A stretch of DNA of 16,728 nt from Bremia lactucae (GCF_004359215.1 NC_090619.1:2231923-2248650), one strand, 5' to 3'; positions 1-8,757 are shown, numbered from the stretch's first letter. Numbers and translations are program-made. The notes: generated by a model not told the origin, from the letters alone.

Positions 1-67
1 ATTCTAATCAATATCCCAATAAACGCTATTGTCCCTATATTATTTATCATTAAATAATTAATTACTA
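1..67. other. AT-rich flank beyond the truncated gag
   Basis: Very AT-rich sequence with no recognisable gene. On the minus strand the gypsy reading can be followed leftward to about position 68 and then dissolves into AT-rich sequence. This is probably the truncation point of the element or an insertion into it. Confidence 0.4.
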
Positions 68-1476
68 GGACGCTCTCGTCCATTGTGGACGACGAGCAAT
101 AGTCCACCAAGTTCTCTTCTGGACTGGTGGGTCTATTTCGTAGATCTTTCCTTCCTTTAATTCGGCAGGAACAGATCCCACGACATCTCCGGGAGATTTA
201 CTATCTCCTCAGTAGTTTTAAAGACTTGCCGGAGCACCTCAACTGAGGATACCTCCGCAATTTCGTCTTTGAAGGCCTCGAACACCTCGTTCGAAGGCTT
301 GTCCTCTTTATTAGAGACTGATCCAAAGGTCACTCGTTTAGACGTGCCTTTGATCGTCCTAATATGTCGGGTGCTCGTTCTTCGAGTCACCACGACCATT
401 GACTGGGATGCGGGTGCCGTTGCTCTCCTGGCTAAGACACCCCTTCCAACCGCGCCAGGCTCTTGGCACTGTGCCGGTTCATGCGACGCTTGACTTCCTG
501 TCAGCTCGCTGTCTACTGCCACAGGCTCTCGTCTTTGTGCGGGACTATGGGACACATGACTACTTGTCATTGCCCTTTTCTCTACCTCAGTCTCCACGAG
601 CTGAGTAAGAATTGGAGACGTTTGACATCCCGTCAACGCACCCTCAACTTTGTTCAACGCCATGAGTTGCATCTGCCTCTCGCCGGCGCTTATCCTTTCC
701 GGTGTCCTGTGTAGATTTCACAACTGTGCTTGTATGCCTCTTCCATGGTTGGTGCTTTTTCTACCATGGCCTGTCTCGTATGATGTCGTAGTCCTTTCTA
801 TACGTGGCACTTTGATGTTCTCTTTACGGACGTAGTTATTGACGCTGAAGGCGCATCTCTTGAACTCCTTCAGAGTTCGCTTCGCCTGTTCGCTTAACGA
901 AGCGCGCCTTTTCTCGCTTCGTTGTTCGGCGGCTGGTACATGGCCGGTCTTTTTCTTAGAGTCGCCCGTTTCGGAACGCTTTGTGTTGCACCCGGATCCA
1001 CTTTGAGGGCTTACTTCGCAGATGCGACATGGCGTATGACACCATCCGGCTGTCGTCCTCGATGAGCTGCGCGACACCGCATTGCTCCACGGCTAAAAGC
1101 CAGTGGACAATCGTGTGCGCTGCAGTTCCATCGAACTTGGGCGGGTCCATCCGAATGGGCCTCGGCTGATGCGGCCGGGCAGAGACATCTCAACAGTCCT
1201 GTTGAGAGCCTCGCTCCGAGCCTGCTCATGCCTCAGCTCATCCTGAGTCTGAGTGACGGACTCCGCCGCAGCATGGCTCTGTGCCTCGGACGCGGCCCTC
1301 CGCTGTCCTAGTACGAGCCTCATATTGCTGCGCTTGCCGCATTTACTAGAGACTACTCTGGAGGCCAGGGCTTGTTTAGAAAGTCCCTGCGCCATATGCC
1401 CTGTTATCTCCCGATGATGTTCGGAGAGGTGGGGAAGGTGAGCCCAATCAATGTTGAGGCTCATCCTCACGTACAC
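68..1476 (-). pseudogene. Broken Ty3/gypsy gag and gag-pol linker
   Basis: Remnant of a retrotransposon gag, which would form the virus-like particle. It starts just inside the 5' LTR and primer binding site. The reading switches frame several times. An Ala/Gln/Glu-rich, coiled-coil-like N-terminal part lies at 1476-1093. A capsid-type segment with the motif MDPPKFDGTAAHTIVHWLLA lies at about 1150-956. A basic stretch covers 1077-718, and a Ser/Pro/Glu-rich linker covers 672-157. No CCHC zinc knuckle is visible. After the stop near 157, a shifted frame continues the linker (KEGKIYEID) to about 68, where it ends. There is no protease or reverse transcriptase in this copy within the window. At least three frameshifts mean it is not functional. 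The gag assignment rests on recalled similarity to oomycete gypsy elements and on its position next to the LTR. Confidence 0.75.
439..636 (-). repeat. Three degenerate 66-bp tandem units in the gag linker
   Basis: Read on the minus strand, this part of the linker is three consecutive 22-residue units. They begin LTGCQTS, MTSSHVSH and LTGSQASH. The second and third share the pattern SH-x-PAQ-x-x-EP-x-AV. The first unit resembles the others only in its opening residues. This indicates an internal duplication in the disordered linker. Confidence 0.6.
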
Positions 1477-1500
1477 ACGCAGAGATGCGGGTCGTGGGAA

Positions 1501-1518
1501 GGATTTCCAGTGCTACCA
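1501..1518 (-). other. Primer binding site (likely initiator tRNA-Met)
   Basis: Read on the minus strand, two bases after the LTR end there is TGGTAGCACTGGAAATCC. It opens with TGG, the complement of a tRNA CCA end. The implied tRNA has an acceptor stem starting AGCACTG, with A1 pairing U72. An A1:U72 pair is a hallmark of eukaryotic initiator tRNA-Met, so that is the likely primer. This fixes the element as minus-strand, with its inside to the left. Confidence 0.65.
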
Positions 1519-1520
1519 AG

Positions 1521-2047
1521 TGTAGGCGGGCACGTCGTAATGCGGCCACGCTCTACTAAGACACACACCCTAGCACAGCGAGGAAGCGGTTTAACCTGCT
1601 TCTCTTGCGTGCAGTGAGTTAGTTGTGGTGGGCGCCTTAGCGACACAACCCACTAGGTACTCGGGTTAAGTGTCGTCACGGGAGCGGTAATTGGGCTCCT
1701 CGTTCGCACTTACCAAGTAGGAAGTAGTTTTCAGACTGATATATATTTAATCGTATTAAATATAAATACCTATTTTTACCAATCAAAATGTCATCTCTAT
1801 AGATAACACTTAATATGTATTGCGAGCTAATCTTTCTAGATACCTCGCGTAACAGATGACGCTAGCCGTCATCCGTTCTATGTGAATGCACCCATGTGCA
1901 TCACATACACAAGGGTTGGTTCACAAATGTGAACCACACCCGAGTTCGGGGTCCAAATACTTTATTTAAGTCATCACCATCCCCTTAAGTACACCAAGTT
2001 TTCTTAACGGGGACTGTGTCACATTAATGCAACTTTAGCCCGTTAAA
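1521..2047 (-). repeat. 5' LTR of the left gypsy element
   Basis: A long terminal repeat of about 527 bp matching the repeat at 12584-13113 along its full length, roughly 85-90% identical by eye. In element orientation it should open TGTAACGGGC and close CCCGCCTACA. Here the opening dinucleotide is decayed to TT (2047-2046), while the closing end at 1521 is intact. The primer binding site lies immediately inside (left), which makes this the 5' LTR of a minus-strand insertion. Some of the hairpins seen in the other copy are eroded here, but the one at 1918-1935 is intact. Confidence 0.88.
1880..1935. repeat. Two hairpin palindromes inside the 5' LTR
   Basis: The first hairpin, 1880-1906, pairs ATGTGA with TCACAT and TGCAC with GTGCA around a CCAT loop, with one bulged A. 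The second, 1918-1935, is the perfect palindrome GGTTCACAAATGTGAACC. Both recur at the matching place in the other LTR copy. Confidence 0.8.
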
Positions 2048-2210
2048 TTGTCCAACTTTCAAAATAAATCAGGTGCTGCCAACAAATAATAAAAACTTTT
2101 AAGAGATCAGTGTATTATTAAAACCCTATCGTCCGTTGGGGCGCTATAATATAATTATCATTCATCAAAAAGAAAAATTGCCACACAAAGATTTTATCTC
2201 GACACATGAC

Positions 2211-4001
2211 TTATCTGCGTTCGTAACCTTCACTGGTACCACCACGGCCATTGCTACCACCAGTATTGCGACCATTGCCAGTCTCGCGCGTGTACGCCGA
2301 CGACTCAATGCCAGCTACGCCAAGAAGCCCCATCTTTCTCAAAGTCTTCTTTTCAAGCTTAGGTACTTCTTTCAGTCCAATGATACGACTGTACTCGGCA
2401 GCAAGCCGCACAAGTTCCACAGTATCGATCTTCAAACGCTTCACATTCGAGTTGTAAAAACCAAGCCACGCTTGATACGACTGTTGCGCCGACTTTTCCA
2501 ATTCGCAATAAGTTTTCAAATTCTTCATAACCTTCAAAGTGCTCAAATCAGACTGAACGAGCTTCTTCGAAGTAAACGTGTTGCTTCGTGTCAAAGGTAA
2601 ATCCACCAGGTTGTTCAATAGTGGCTTTTCAAATTCAGCTAGCACAAGAACACCCTTGCCCGTCATACCAGCGCGTGCTGTACGTCCTAGCCGATGAATA
2701 TACTGATCGCGATCAGTAAGGCCCACCTGCAACACAAGGGATACATCGGGATAATCGACGCCACGCGCTGACACGTCAGAGGAAAACATCATAACTTTGT
2801 GCCCTTTTCGAAATGCTTCCGCAGTCTTTGTGCGAACCGCTTGGCTCTTGCGGGAGTGAATCGCCAAAACCCCTGGAAACCCTGCAATTTGAAACAATTG
2901 AGCCATGAACTGGGCGGAACGAGCCGTCGGGAAAAAGATCATGACCTTGTATGCTGGTAGCTTCATGTGTTCACGCAGAATAGTCTCCACCATAGGTATT
3001 ACATCGTCCATCCGGCAAACAATAAACTCTTGCTCGGTTTGTACATTCGTATCGGCCTCATTCTCGTCAATGGTGTCGATGAACGCGAAATCCCTACGCA
3101 AAGCGACCTTTTTAAGCTCTTTGGTTGAGGCAGGCAAGGTGGCGCTGAAAAGAAGCGTCTGACGTTCCTTCGGCAAGTATTCAATAATCCGCATGACCTC
3201 CTTACGAAATCCCATATCCAGTAATCGGTCCGCTTCGTCTAATATCAAAACGCTGGACTGACCCAAGCGAGTGGCAATGCTGCCCGTATTCTGCTTAATG
3301 TGATCGAAAAGACGTCCTGGAGTGGCCACGAGGATATCAATCGGCACAGTACTCGTCAGAGTGCGTTCATCTTTCTTGATCGGAACACCTCCGACCAAGC
3401 AAGCAATTTTAAGGTCGTGAAACTTTGTAAGACGCTTAGCTTCAGTGGCTATCTGCAGCGCCAGCTCGCGTGTAGGAGAAACGGCGAGAACAGGAATGAC
3501 TTCTAAACTTGGACCTTGTTTTACCAAGTTTTCAATCACGGGAAGCAAAAAAGCAATGGTCTTGCCATTACCCGTCTTGGCTTTCGCCAGCACGTCTCTA
3601 CCGTCGAGAATCAAGGCAAATGTTTCATTCTGAACATGCGTAAGACGCTCATACTTGAGATCTTCGACGATAGCACGTTTGCTATTGGCTGATATGTCCA
3701 ACGACGCAAACAAGACGTCCGATAGGTAATCGAGATTGGGTGGCTTCGATGCAACAGGTAAGTCAAGCATAGGATTGGTGATGACAACAGGTGACGCTGT
3801 CATAGGCTTGGTGGTGTCTGGTGCCTGTTTGTCGTTGTCAGGGCTGGTACTAATTTCAATTGCCTTTACTTTTTTATTACGACGCCCACCGCGGCGCGGC
3901 TTTTTCTTTTGATGCTCCGAGTCACTTTCCTTGCCTTCGCCAGAAGGAGTTTTGCGGCGCCAGTTGGTGCTGCTAGAGGCGTTGCGTTCAAAGCCAAGCA
4001 T
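2211..4001 (-). CDS. DEAD-box ATP-dependent RNA helicase (Mss116 / plant RH25-26-31-like)
   Basis: An intact, intronless 596-residue superfamily 2 RNA helicase that would unwind or remodel RNA using ATP. Residue numbers are from the chosen ATG at 4001. Motifs in order: motif I AKTGNGKT (141-148), PTRELAL (176-182), GG (204-205), TPGR (227-230), DEAD (255-258), SAT (286-288), DVSARGVDYPDV (409-420) and HRLGRTARAG (436-445). The N-terminus has a Lys/Arg cluster (KKKPRRGGRRNKKVK) that could be a nuclear or nucleolar signal. After the core is a helical C-terminal domain with SYQAWLGFYNS, typical of the Mss116/RH25/RH31 group, and a Gly/Arg tail with one RGG. The frame extends nine codons upstream without an ATG, so 4001 is preferred, and an oomycete-type core promoter sits just ahead. 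The gene is divergent from PRP31. Family is certain; the exact orthologue, and whether it is nuclear or mitochondrial, is not. Confidence 0.93.
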   Translation of the reverse strand: MLGFERNASSSTNWRRKTPSGEGKESDSEHQKKKPRRGGRRNKKVKAIEISTSPDNDKQAPDTTKPMTASPVVITNPMLDLPVASKPPNLDYLSDVLFASLDISANSKRAIVEDLKYERLTHVQNETFALILDGRDVLAKAKTGNGKTIAFLLPVIENLVKQGPSLEVIPVLAVSPTRELALQIATEAKRLTKFHDLKIACLVGGVPIKKDERTLTSTVPIDILVATPGRLFDHIKQNTGSIATRLGQSSVLILDEADRLLDMGFRKEVMRIIEYLPKERQTLLFSATLPASTKELKKVALRRDFAFIDTIDENEADTNVQTEQEFIVCRMDDVIPMVETILREHMKLPAYKVMIFFPTARSAQFMAQLFQIAGFPGVLAIHSRKSQAVRTKTAEAFRKGHKVMMFSSDVSARGVDYPDVSLVLQVGLTDRDQYIHRLGRTARAGMTGKGVLVLAEFEKPLLNNLVDLPLTRSNTFTSKKLVQSDLSTLKVMKNLKTYCELEKSAQQSYQAWLGFYNSNVKRLKIDTVELVRLAAEYSRIIGLKEVPKLEKKTLRKMGLLGVAGIESSAYTRETGNGRNTGGSNGRGGTSEGYERR

Positions 4002-4026
4002 TTTATCAACTTGTGACTTGAGGTGC

Positions 4027-4041
4027 AAATTGAAAATGAGG
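4027..4041 (-). promoter_or_regulatory. Oomycete core promoter (Inr plus flanking element) of the helicase gene
   Basis: The minus strand reads CCTCATTTTCAATTT. TCATTTT matches the initiator consensus YCAYTYY, followed directly by CAATTT, matching the flanking element CAWTTT. The known 16-base oomycete core is GCTCATTYYNCAWTTT; this copy is one base shorter between the two parts and has C for the first G. The predicted start near 4037 leaves a 5' UTR of about 35 bases, in the short range usual for oomycetes. Confidence 0.6.
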
Positions 4042-4231
4042 AATCATCTGTGACGTGTCGTATTTTGCATAATAAGTTTAAATGGCCTTCCTTCAATTGC
4101 ACATATACTTGACTTTTGTATTTCTCCGATTCTGATTGCTTAACGACAAAATAATCTCTAAACGTTTCGTTCCACCGATAAACCGATACGGATTCGTACA
4201 CTACTTGCGCACAGAGCGTGAAGGAAGTACC

Positions 4232-5848
4232 ATGTCGACTCTCGCCGACTCGTTTCTCGAGGACCTGGACGAGCTTAGCGGAGGAAGTAGCGACGATGAA
4301 GAGATGCCATTCGTCCCTTCTATACCTGCCCAGCCTTCCTCCTCGATTGCTGGTGTGTATGACGACAATGAAGCTGACGAGCAGAAACTTGAAGCCGTGA
4401 GTCCCTATCAGTCTCAATCTGCCAAGCGGAATAGTGTAGACATGAATGGATATTTGGCTACTGAAAGTTCGGAGAAAGGCGTCGATTTGATATATTTGAG
4501 CGTCAAGAACCGTGGTGTGGCGGCTGTTGCGACACTTAAGCGCTCGCCTAAGTACCTCGCACATGTGAAGAGAATACAAGACTTTGTGGATGCAGATGAC
4601 GCCACCGCCTCGGGCTGTGCTCATCGACTTCGTTCACTTGAAGAAAACAGCGCCGAATATGAACTAGTCGTTACATCAAATGACCTGATGGTGCAAATCG
4701 ACGACGAAATCGAGGCTGTGCACCGCTTCATTGCCGATATATACGTGGCCAAGTTCCCAGAGCTCGATTCGCTTGTACCGAATGCATTGGATTACGCTCG
4801 TGTGGTCAAAGCTATTGGTAATGAAATGGACTTGACAGTAGTAGAAGATCTACCGAAACTGCTGCCTAGCTCTGCAGTTATTGGAATCTCTGTCACAGGA
4901 TCCGGTACTAGTGGCAAACCCCTCAGTTCAGAGGCGTTGACAATGTGTATGCACGGATGCGAGGAGTTGCTGTCCCTTGAGAAGGATAAAATCATGATTT
5001 TGCGCTTTGTAGAAAGCCGCATGAAATTTTTAGCGCCGAACGTATCCCAGCTAGTGGGTACAAGAATTGCTGCACAATTGATTGGCCTTGCTGGTGGTGT
5101 AGCACAGTTGGCACGGATTCCGTCGTGTAATTTGCAAGTATTAGGCCAAGAAAAGAAAGTGCTGAGTGGGTTTTCATCTGCTGCAGCGCTTAAACATACG
5201 GGTGTTGTGTTTTTTAGTGACCTCGTGCAAAGTGTGCCGCCGTATCTGCGAATGAAAGCGTGTCGAGCAGTGGCTGCAAAATTAGCGCTAATGGCACGTG
5301 TTGATAGTCAGCCACATCAGAAAGATCCGCAAGGGCTCATTGGCGCTCGTTTCCGTACTGAACTGGTTGGAAAGATGGAAAAATGGCAAGAACCTCAGAA
5401 AGCCAAGTCGAAGAAGGCGCTTCCCATTCCGGATCAAAAGCCATGCCGCAAACGTGGTGGAAAGCGGTATCGAAAGATGAAGGAGCGGTTACAGATGACG
5501 GACGTTCGACGAGAAATGAACCGTCAGTCATTTGCGACGGCGGATGAAGAGTATGGGGACAATGCTATGGGAATTACAGTTGGACGACTTGGTCAAGAAG
5601 GATCTGGACAATTGCGTATTATACGCAAAGAACAGAAACAATCGAGCAAAAAGTTGCGTGCGGCTAAGTTTGCCGCATTTTCAGCGGGTAAGCCACCGCT
5701 TTCGGGTTTGGCTTCTAGTCTTGCATTTACGCCCGTGCAGGGTATTGAACTCATGAATCCTGAAGCGGCAAAAGCGCGCGTCGCGCAGGCGAATAAAAAA
5801 TATTTTTCTGCTGCAAGTGGATTTGTTAGTGTCGTTAAGGATCCATAA
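4232..5848 (+). CDS. PRP31: Pre-mRNA splicing factor PRP31 (U4/U6 snRNP protein)
   Basis: An intact, intronless 538-residue homologue of PRP31/PRPF31, the U4/U6 snRNP protein that binds the U4 snRNA k-turn with Snu13/15.5K and is needed to join U4/U6 with U5 into the tri-snRNP. It acts in the nucleus. The N-terminus, MSTLADSFLEDLDEL, followed by an acidic stretch, mirrors the human protein's MSLADELLADLEE. The NOSIC region lies near residues 105-160 and the Nop domain at about 165-365, including FPELDSLVPNALDY (175-188), ESRMKFLAPN (261-270), LSGFSS (311-316) and KHTG (321-324). The PRP31 C-terminal domain holds KMEKWQEP (381-388), KRGGKRYRKMKERL (407-420) and AFTPVQGIELMNP (498-510). Length is close to the human protein (499 residues). 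The ATG at 4232 has a favourable context (ACCATG) and gives the conserved N-terminus; no upstream in-frame ATG exists. No clear Inr was found upstream. Confidence 0.95.
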   Translation: MSTLADSFLEDLDELSGGSSDDEEMPFVPSIPAQPSSSIAGVYDDNEADEQKLEAVSPYQSQSAKRNSVDMNGYLATESSEKGVDLIYLSVKNRGVAAVATLKRSPKYLAHVKRIQDFVDADDATASGCAHRLRSLEENSAEYELVVTSNDLMVQIDDEIEAVHRFIADIYVAKFPELDSLVPNALDYARVVKAIGNEMDLTVVEDLPKLLPSSAVIGISVTGSGTSGKPLSSEALTMCMHGCEELLSLEKDKIMILRFVESRMKFLAPNVSQLVGTRIAAQLIGLAGGVAQLARIPSCNLQVLGQEKKVLSGFSSAAALKHTGVVFFSDLVQSVPPYLRMKACRAVAAKLALMARVDSQPHQKDPQGLIGARFRTELVGKMEKWQEPQKAKSKKALPIPDQKPCRKRGGKRYRKMKERLQMTDVRREMNRQSFATADEEYGDNAMGITVGRLGQEGSGQLRIIRKEQKQSSKKLRAAKFAAFSAGKPPLSGLASSLAFTPVQGIELMNPEAAKARVAQANKKYFSAASGFVSVVKDP

Positions 5849-6149
5849 TTTGTCGGGACAGATGTCAAGTTAAATTTAGTTGATTTAATGATTTATTTTG
5901 CTTAAGAGTTTTTTGTCCTCTTACTCAAAAATTGTCTCAATGCAAATGGTTAGTTAAAAATAAGTAGTCAGATAAACATGCAATAACCTAAGGGAATTGC
6001 TATTTTCACACCCTTCTCCTTCATTCACACCCTTTTTATGTTGTGCGAGGAAGGTGGACTTTCCGCTTACCGCACCGTTTTGATTCTACAATAATAATAA
6101 CATATCGTAAATGCTATATTCACACTATTTTTACTATACGTTCCGTCGG
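5849..6149. other. Gene-free 3' flank of PRP31
   Basis: AT-rich sequence after the PRP31 stop. I see no open frame, RNA gene or clear terminator. A short run at about 6006-6040 repeats the word TTCACACCCTT twice (CACACCCTTCTCC and CACACCCTTTTTA), and the meaning of this is unknown. The 3' UTR and polyadenylation region of PRP31 must lie in the left part. Confidence 0.5.
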
Positions 6150-6720
6150 TGTGATAAAGGAGCTATAGATTTGTCGCTGTGGTATCCTTGTAACTCTCGG
6201 TATCATTGTGCAAATAAGTTGTCTACATCATGCCGTAGATCGTGCGTACCACGAATCCATCTTTGCTGCGAATTGTTCCGTGGCGTCAATGGAGCTTGGT
6301 GTGCCAACCACTTGCACAGGACAATACATGTACAAGACACGCATGAGCGGCTCAATATTGCTTCGATACTTGGCAAAGTCGTGCGTTGGCAACTTTAAGT
6401 CGGCACCAGCCCACTACCTCTCGGTCGTTAAGCGCGGCTGGCGACATAATTTCAAATGCGGGTGCGGTGGCACTCTCTTCTGCAGTACCTCCTTCAAAAG
6501 CATACGCATCCTCACGCAGCCATTTCGCTTGATATTTGCTGCTTTCGTACACGGTGATGCCCGCCGGGGCGTCCCAGTCGGTAACTACCGGGTTTCCAGC
6601 GTCCGTTGTATCAAGTCTTTATAATGGCATGTTTAATGGGATAGAGGTCTTATCGAGCTGGCGCTGTTGCGTCGCCTACAGTACTCAAAGCGGCAGTGAT
6701 CCTGTTCAACACGGGTTGAG
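6150..6720 (-). pseudogene. Unrecognised decayed coding remnant
   Basis: On the minus strand, protein-like sequence runs through at least three frames, joined by short indels. One frame (about 6720-6655) gives a stretch containing VLNRITAALSTVGDATAPA. Another (about 6615-6352) includes VVTDWDAPAGITVYESS and WLREDAYAFEGG. A third (about 6376-6190) includes FAKYRSNIEPLMRVLYMYC and GTPSSIDATEQFAAKMDSW. Weaker traces run on to about 6150. Composition is soluble, with Trp and Tyr, and no membrane segment or signal peptide. I do not recognise the family. It lies beyond the start of the copia LTR at 6909, so it may be flanking host sequence, another element, or an old insertion of another kind. The frame continuity across indels is what suggests real ancestry as coding sequence. 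Confidence 0.4.
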
Positions 6721-6909
6721 ACTTAGATGGAAATTGAGAGCTAAATGTATTTTTGAGTGTGATCCTAGTTATCGCTGTACGTTACCTTTTAATCTTTACT
6801 GCGTCGGTTTCTTTGAATCACTCCCAATGATCGCGTCTTTTACGCAACAGTCGCATCTTTCATGTCAGCAGTTGCTCCCTTTCATGTCAGCAGTCGCTCT
6901 GATTCAACA
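6720..6909 (-). repeat. 3' LTR of the copia element (left edge uncertain)
   Basis: On the minus strand the sequence after the copia pol stop and polypurine tract opens TGTTGAATCAGAGC, a typical LTR start. The beginning at 6909 is well placed. The left end cannot be fixed because the 5' copy is not in the window; the value 6720 is only where another coding remnant begins. Confidence 0.5.
6858..6901. repeat. Two 22-bp direct repeats in the copia LTR
   Basis: Two adjacent copies of TTTCATGTCAGCAGTYGCTC plus two bases, at 6858-6879 and 6880-6901, differing mainly at one T/C site. They lie directly after the LTR start in element orientation, thus in the U3 region, where repeated boxes in other copia elements act as transcription control sites. 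Confidence 0.7.
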
Positions 6910-6920
6910 CCCCTTCCCGA
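6910..6920 (-). other. Polypurine tract of the copia element
   Basis: The minus strand reads CGGGAAGGGG directly before TGTTGAATC. It lies ten bases after the copia pol stop codon (6933-6931). Its purine run immediately before a TG start is the expected plus-strand primer for reverse transcription. Confidence 0.7.
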
Positions 6921-6930
6921 GTGGAAATCC

Positions 6931-8545
6931 TTATCCACTGAGCATCACGAGCCCGCGTAATTCGCTGAGTCGCGGCGCTGGGAGGACCTTGGTCAGGATG
7001 TCCGCACGCATACTCTTGGACTCGCAGTATTGTACCTTCATAACCTTCATTTTCTCGAGATCCTTAACAAACCTGTACCGCACGTCAATATCCTTGGCTC
7101 GACCAGACGTGTCCTCACTCTTTATCTGAGCTATCGCTGTTTGATTGTCGACGTGAAGTATTGAACCCGTTTAATCAGCACGCCAATCTCTTTAAAAATC
7201 TCCATTAAGCCGACCGTCTCAGCGGCTGTTTGAGAAGCCGCCATAAACTCAGCCTCCATTGTAGATAGAGCCACGCATTTCAGTTTCTTGCATCGTCAAT
7301 CCACAATCATGCCACCCACCATTAATACGCCACCGATCACCGATTTGCGGTAAGTCTTATCCGCTGCGTTATCAGCGTCGATGAAAGCTTCGACAAGCAC
7401 GCCTTCTCTTTTCATCGCAGATGGGTCACCACGCATCCTAAACGTTCTTTTAAATAAAGCGCCAATCACTTTCGCTCGGCGCGTGCGAACTTTGGGTCGC
7501 TCGGTGTACTGCAAACGGTACATCAACGTGCGTGCACGCACCGGCTGGTGCATAGGAGACTGCCCACCATCGACTGGAACATCCGCACAGTCGGTCTCTG
7601 TGGTGTGCCGCTGCCTCCCGACGGTAAAAGTGCGCTGCCTGCATCTACGTCTTCTCCACCGATCGGCACTCTTACTGATGCCGACGTGGACAAACCGAAC
7701 TTCTAGAGCATTTCTTCGATGACACATTCCTGGTCTAATACCCAGTTGGTTTCGGCGTTTTAGCCGAATACGATGCCAAGAAAATTGTCAACATCGCCGA
7801 GATCCTTTAGCTCAGCAACCTTCATGTCATTAAAAAACTCGTCGACCTTCTGTACACTGGTACCTGTAGCTAGTACGTCATCCACGTATATACCCACGAG
7901 TGTCTTGCCCTTTACATCATGTATAAGCAGCTGTCCGTGAAGCTCTGGCTGAAATTGAGTGACTTCAATATGTCGTAGAGCATCAGGTTCCATAGCCTGC
8001 CTGATTGTTTTAGGCCGTACAAGCCTATTTTAGTCTCAGAGCGAGCTGTTTCTTATCCTTCACGCCGAGCTTTTCCATTAATTCGGCGTCGATGTCCATA
8101 CCCTGCGGAATGTGAAGTTAAAGCTTTAAATCTTCTTTCTTGTCGGCTTTTACGTAAGCACTTCGCACATCGCCGTGACGCGCAGGCACGCCCCAGATTC
8201 TTGACCCCGTGAGAATTACCTTGACAGATATCATCCTTACCACAGCCGAGAACGTGTATGTACAATCGACGCCGTACACTTGTTCATCGCCACGTGCCAC
8301 TAGCCTCGTTTTGTACCTCTCGATAGTACCGTCTTACCAGGAAGTAACTTTGCGTCACGAGGCTTCTGTACCACCTCCGAAGTGTCGTTGTGCTCTAATA
8401 TATCTATCTTGTTTGCATTGCCTCTCCCCACTGCTCCACCGGCGGGTCTTTTATCGCATCGCGAAAACTCTTTGGGTCCTTGAGCAATACAGCACTCACC
8501 CGGCTTGCGGGCACGTGATTGAAGCCCATGTTGCGCGTTCGACTG
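6931..8545 (-). pseudogene. Ty1/copia pol remnant (reverse transcriptase and RNase H)
   Basis: A 5'-truncated copia polyprotein. From the N-terminal side, a pre-RT segment (PKSFRDAIKDPPVEQWGEAM) appears near 8520-8430. RT proper follows from about 8400, with YKTRLVARGDEQ and, in another frame, RHGDVRSAYVKADKKEDLK. HIPQGMDIDAELMEKLG lies near 8110-8060. The catalytic YVDD is at 7888-7877 in GIYVDDVLATG, followed by LKDLGDVDNFLGI. The RNase H has EAFIDADNAADKTYRKS near 7390-7340, the copia hallmark ALSTMEAEFMAAS near 7260, and HVDNQTAIAQIKSED near 7160. Its last 80 or so residues are open to the TAA at 6931. Several frameshifts and internal stops make it dead. Gag, protease and integrase are missing, so it was cut somewhere near 8545-8650. 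Confidence 0.85.
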
Positions 8546-8757
8546 TGATCAAGCGTCTCTCCCTCGGCGGGCAGTTGTTCGACATCGCGGTCTTAAATAT
8601 ACCAGGTAGTGGGACAGGTCATTTGCCTGTAAAGAGTGGGAAAGATGATATGACAACTTCATCGGACAAAAATACTAAGTTTGTTTCCGAAGATGGAATT
8701 GATTTGGATGAGTCTTCATCCACCATAAGCTTCTTTTTGCCTTAGGTGAGCTCTTTT
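8546..8757. other. Transition zone right of the copia remnant
   Basis: Neither strand gives a convincing protein here. Possible copia linker sequence fades out on the minus strand. A plus-strand open frame ends at 8745, but its left part is antisense to copia RT, so it is not credited. Confidence 0.4.

Noticed and set aside
4002..4028. Nine-codon extension of the helicase
   Set aside because: It would need a TTG start and would overlap the predicted core promoter edge; the ATG at 4001 fits better.
4136..4231. In-frame extension upstream of the PRP31 ATG
   Set aside because: It contains no ATG (first possible codon is TTG), and the ATG at 4232 gives the conserved PRP31 N-terminus in a good context.
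3866..4624. Minus-strand frame across the divergent promoter
   Set aside because: It is antisense to the PRP31 start and overlaps the helicase N-terminus in another frame, with no coherent protein features.
6536..7129. Plus-strand open frame of 197 codons
   Set aside because: It runs antisense through the copia LTR, polypurine tract and intact RNase H C-terminus, so it is a shadow.
8209..8745. Plus-strand open frame of 178 codons
   Set aside because: Its left part is antisense to recognisable copia RT, it lacks an ATG at its start, and no domain is visible.
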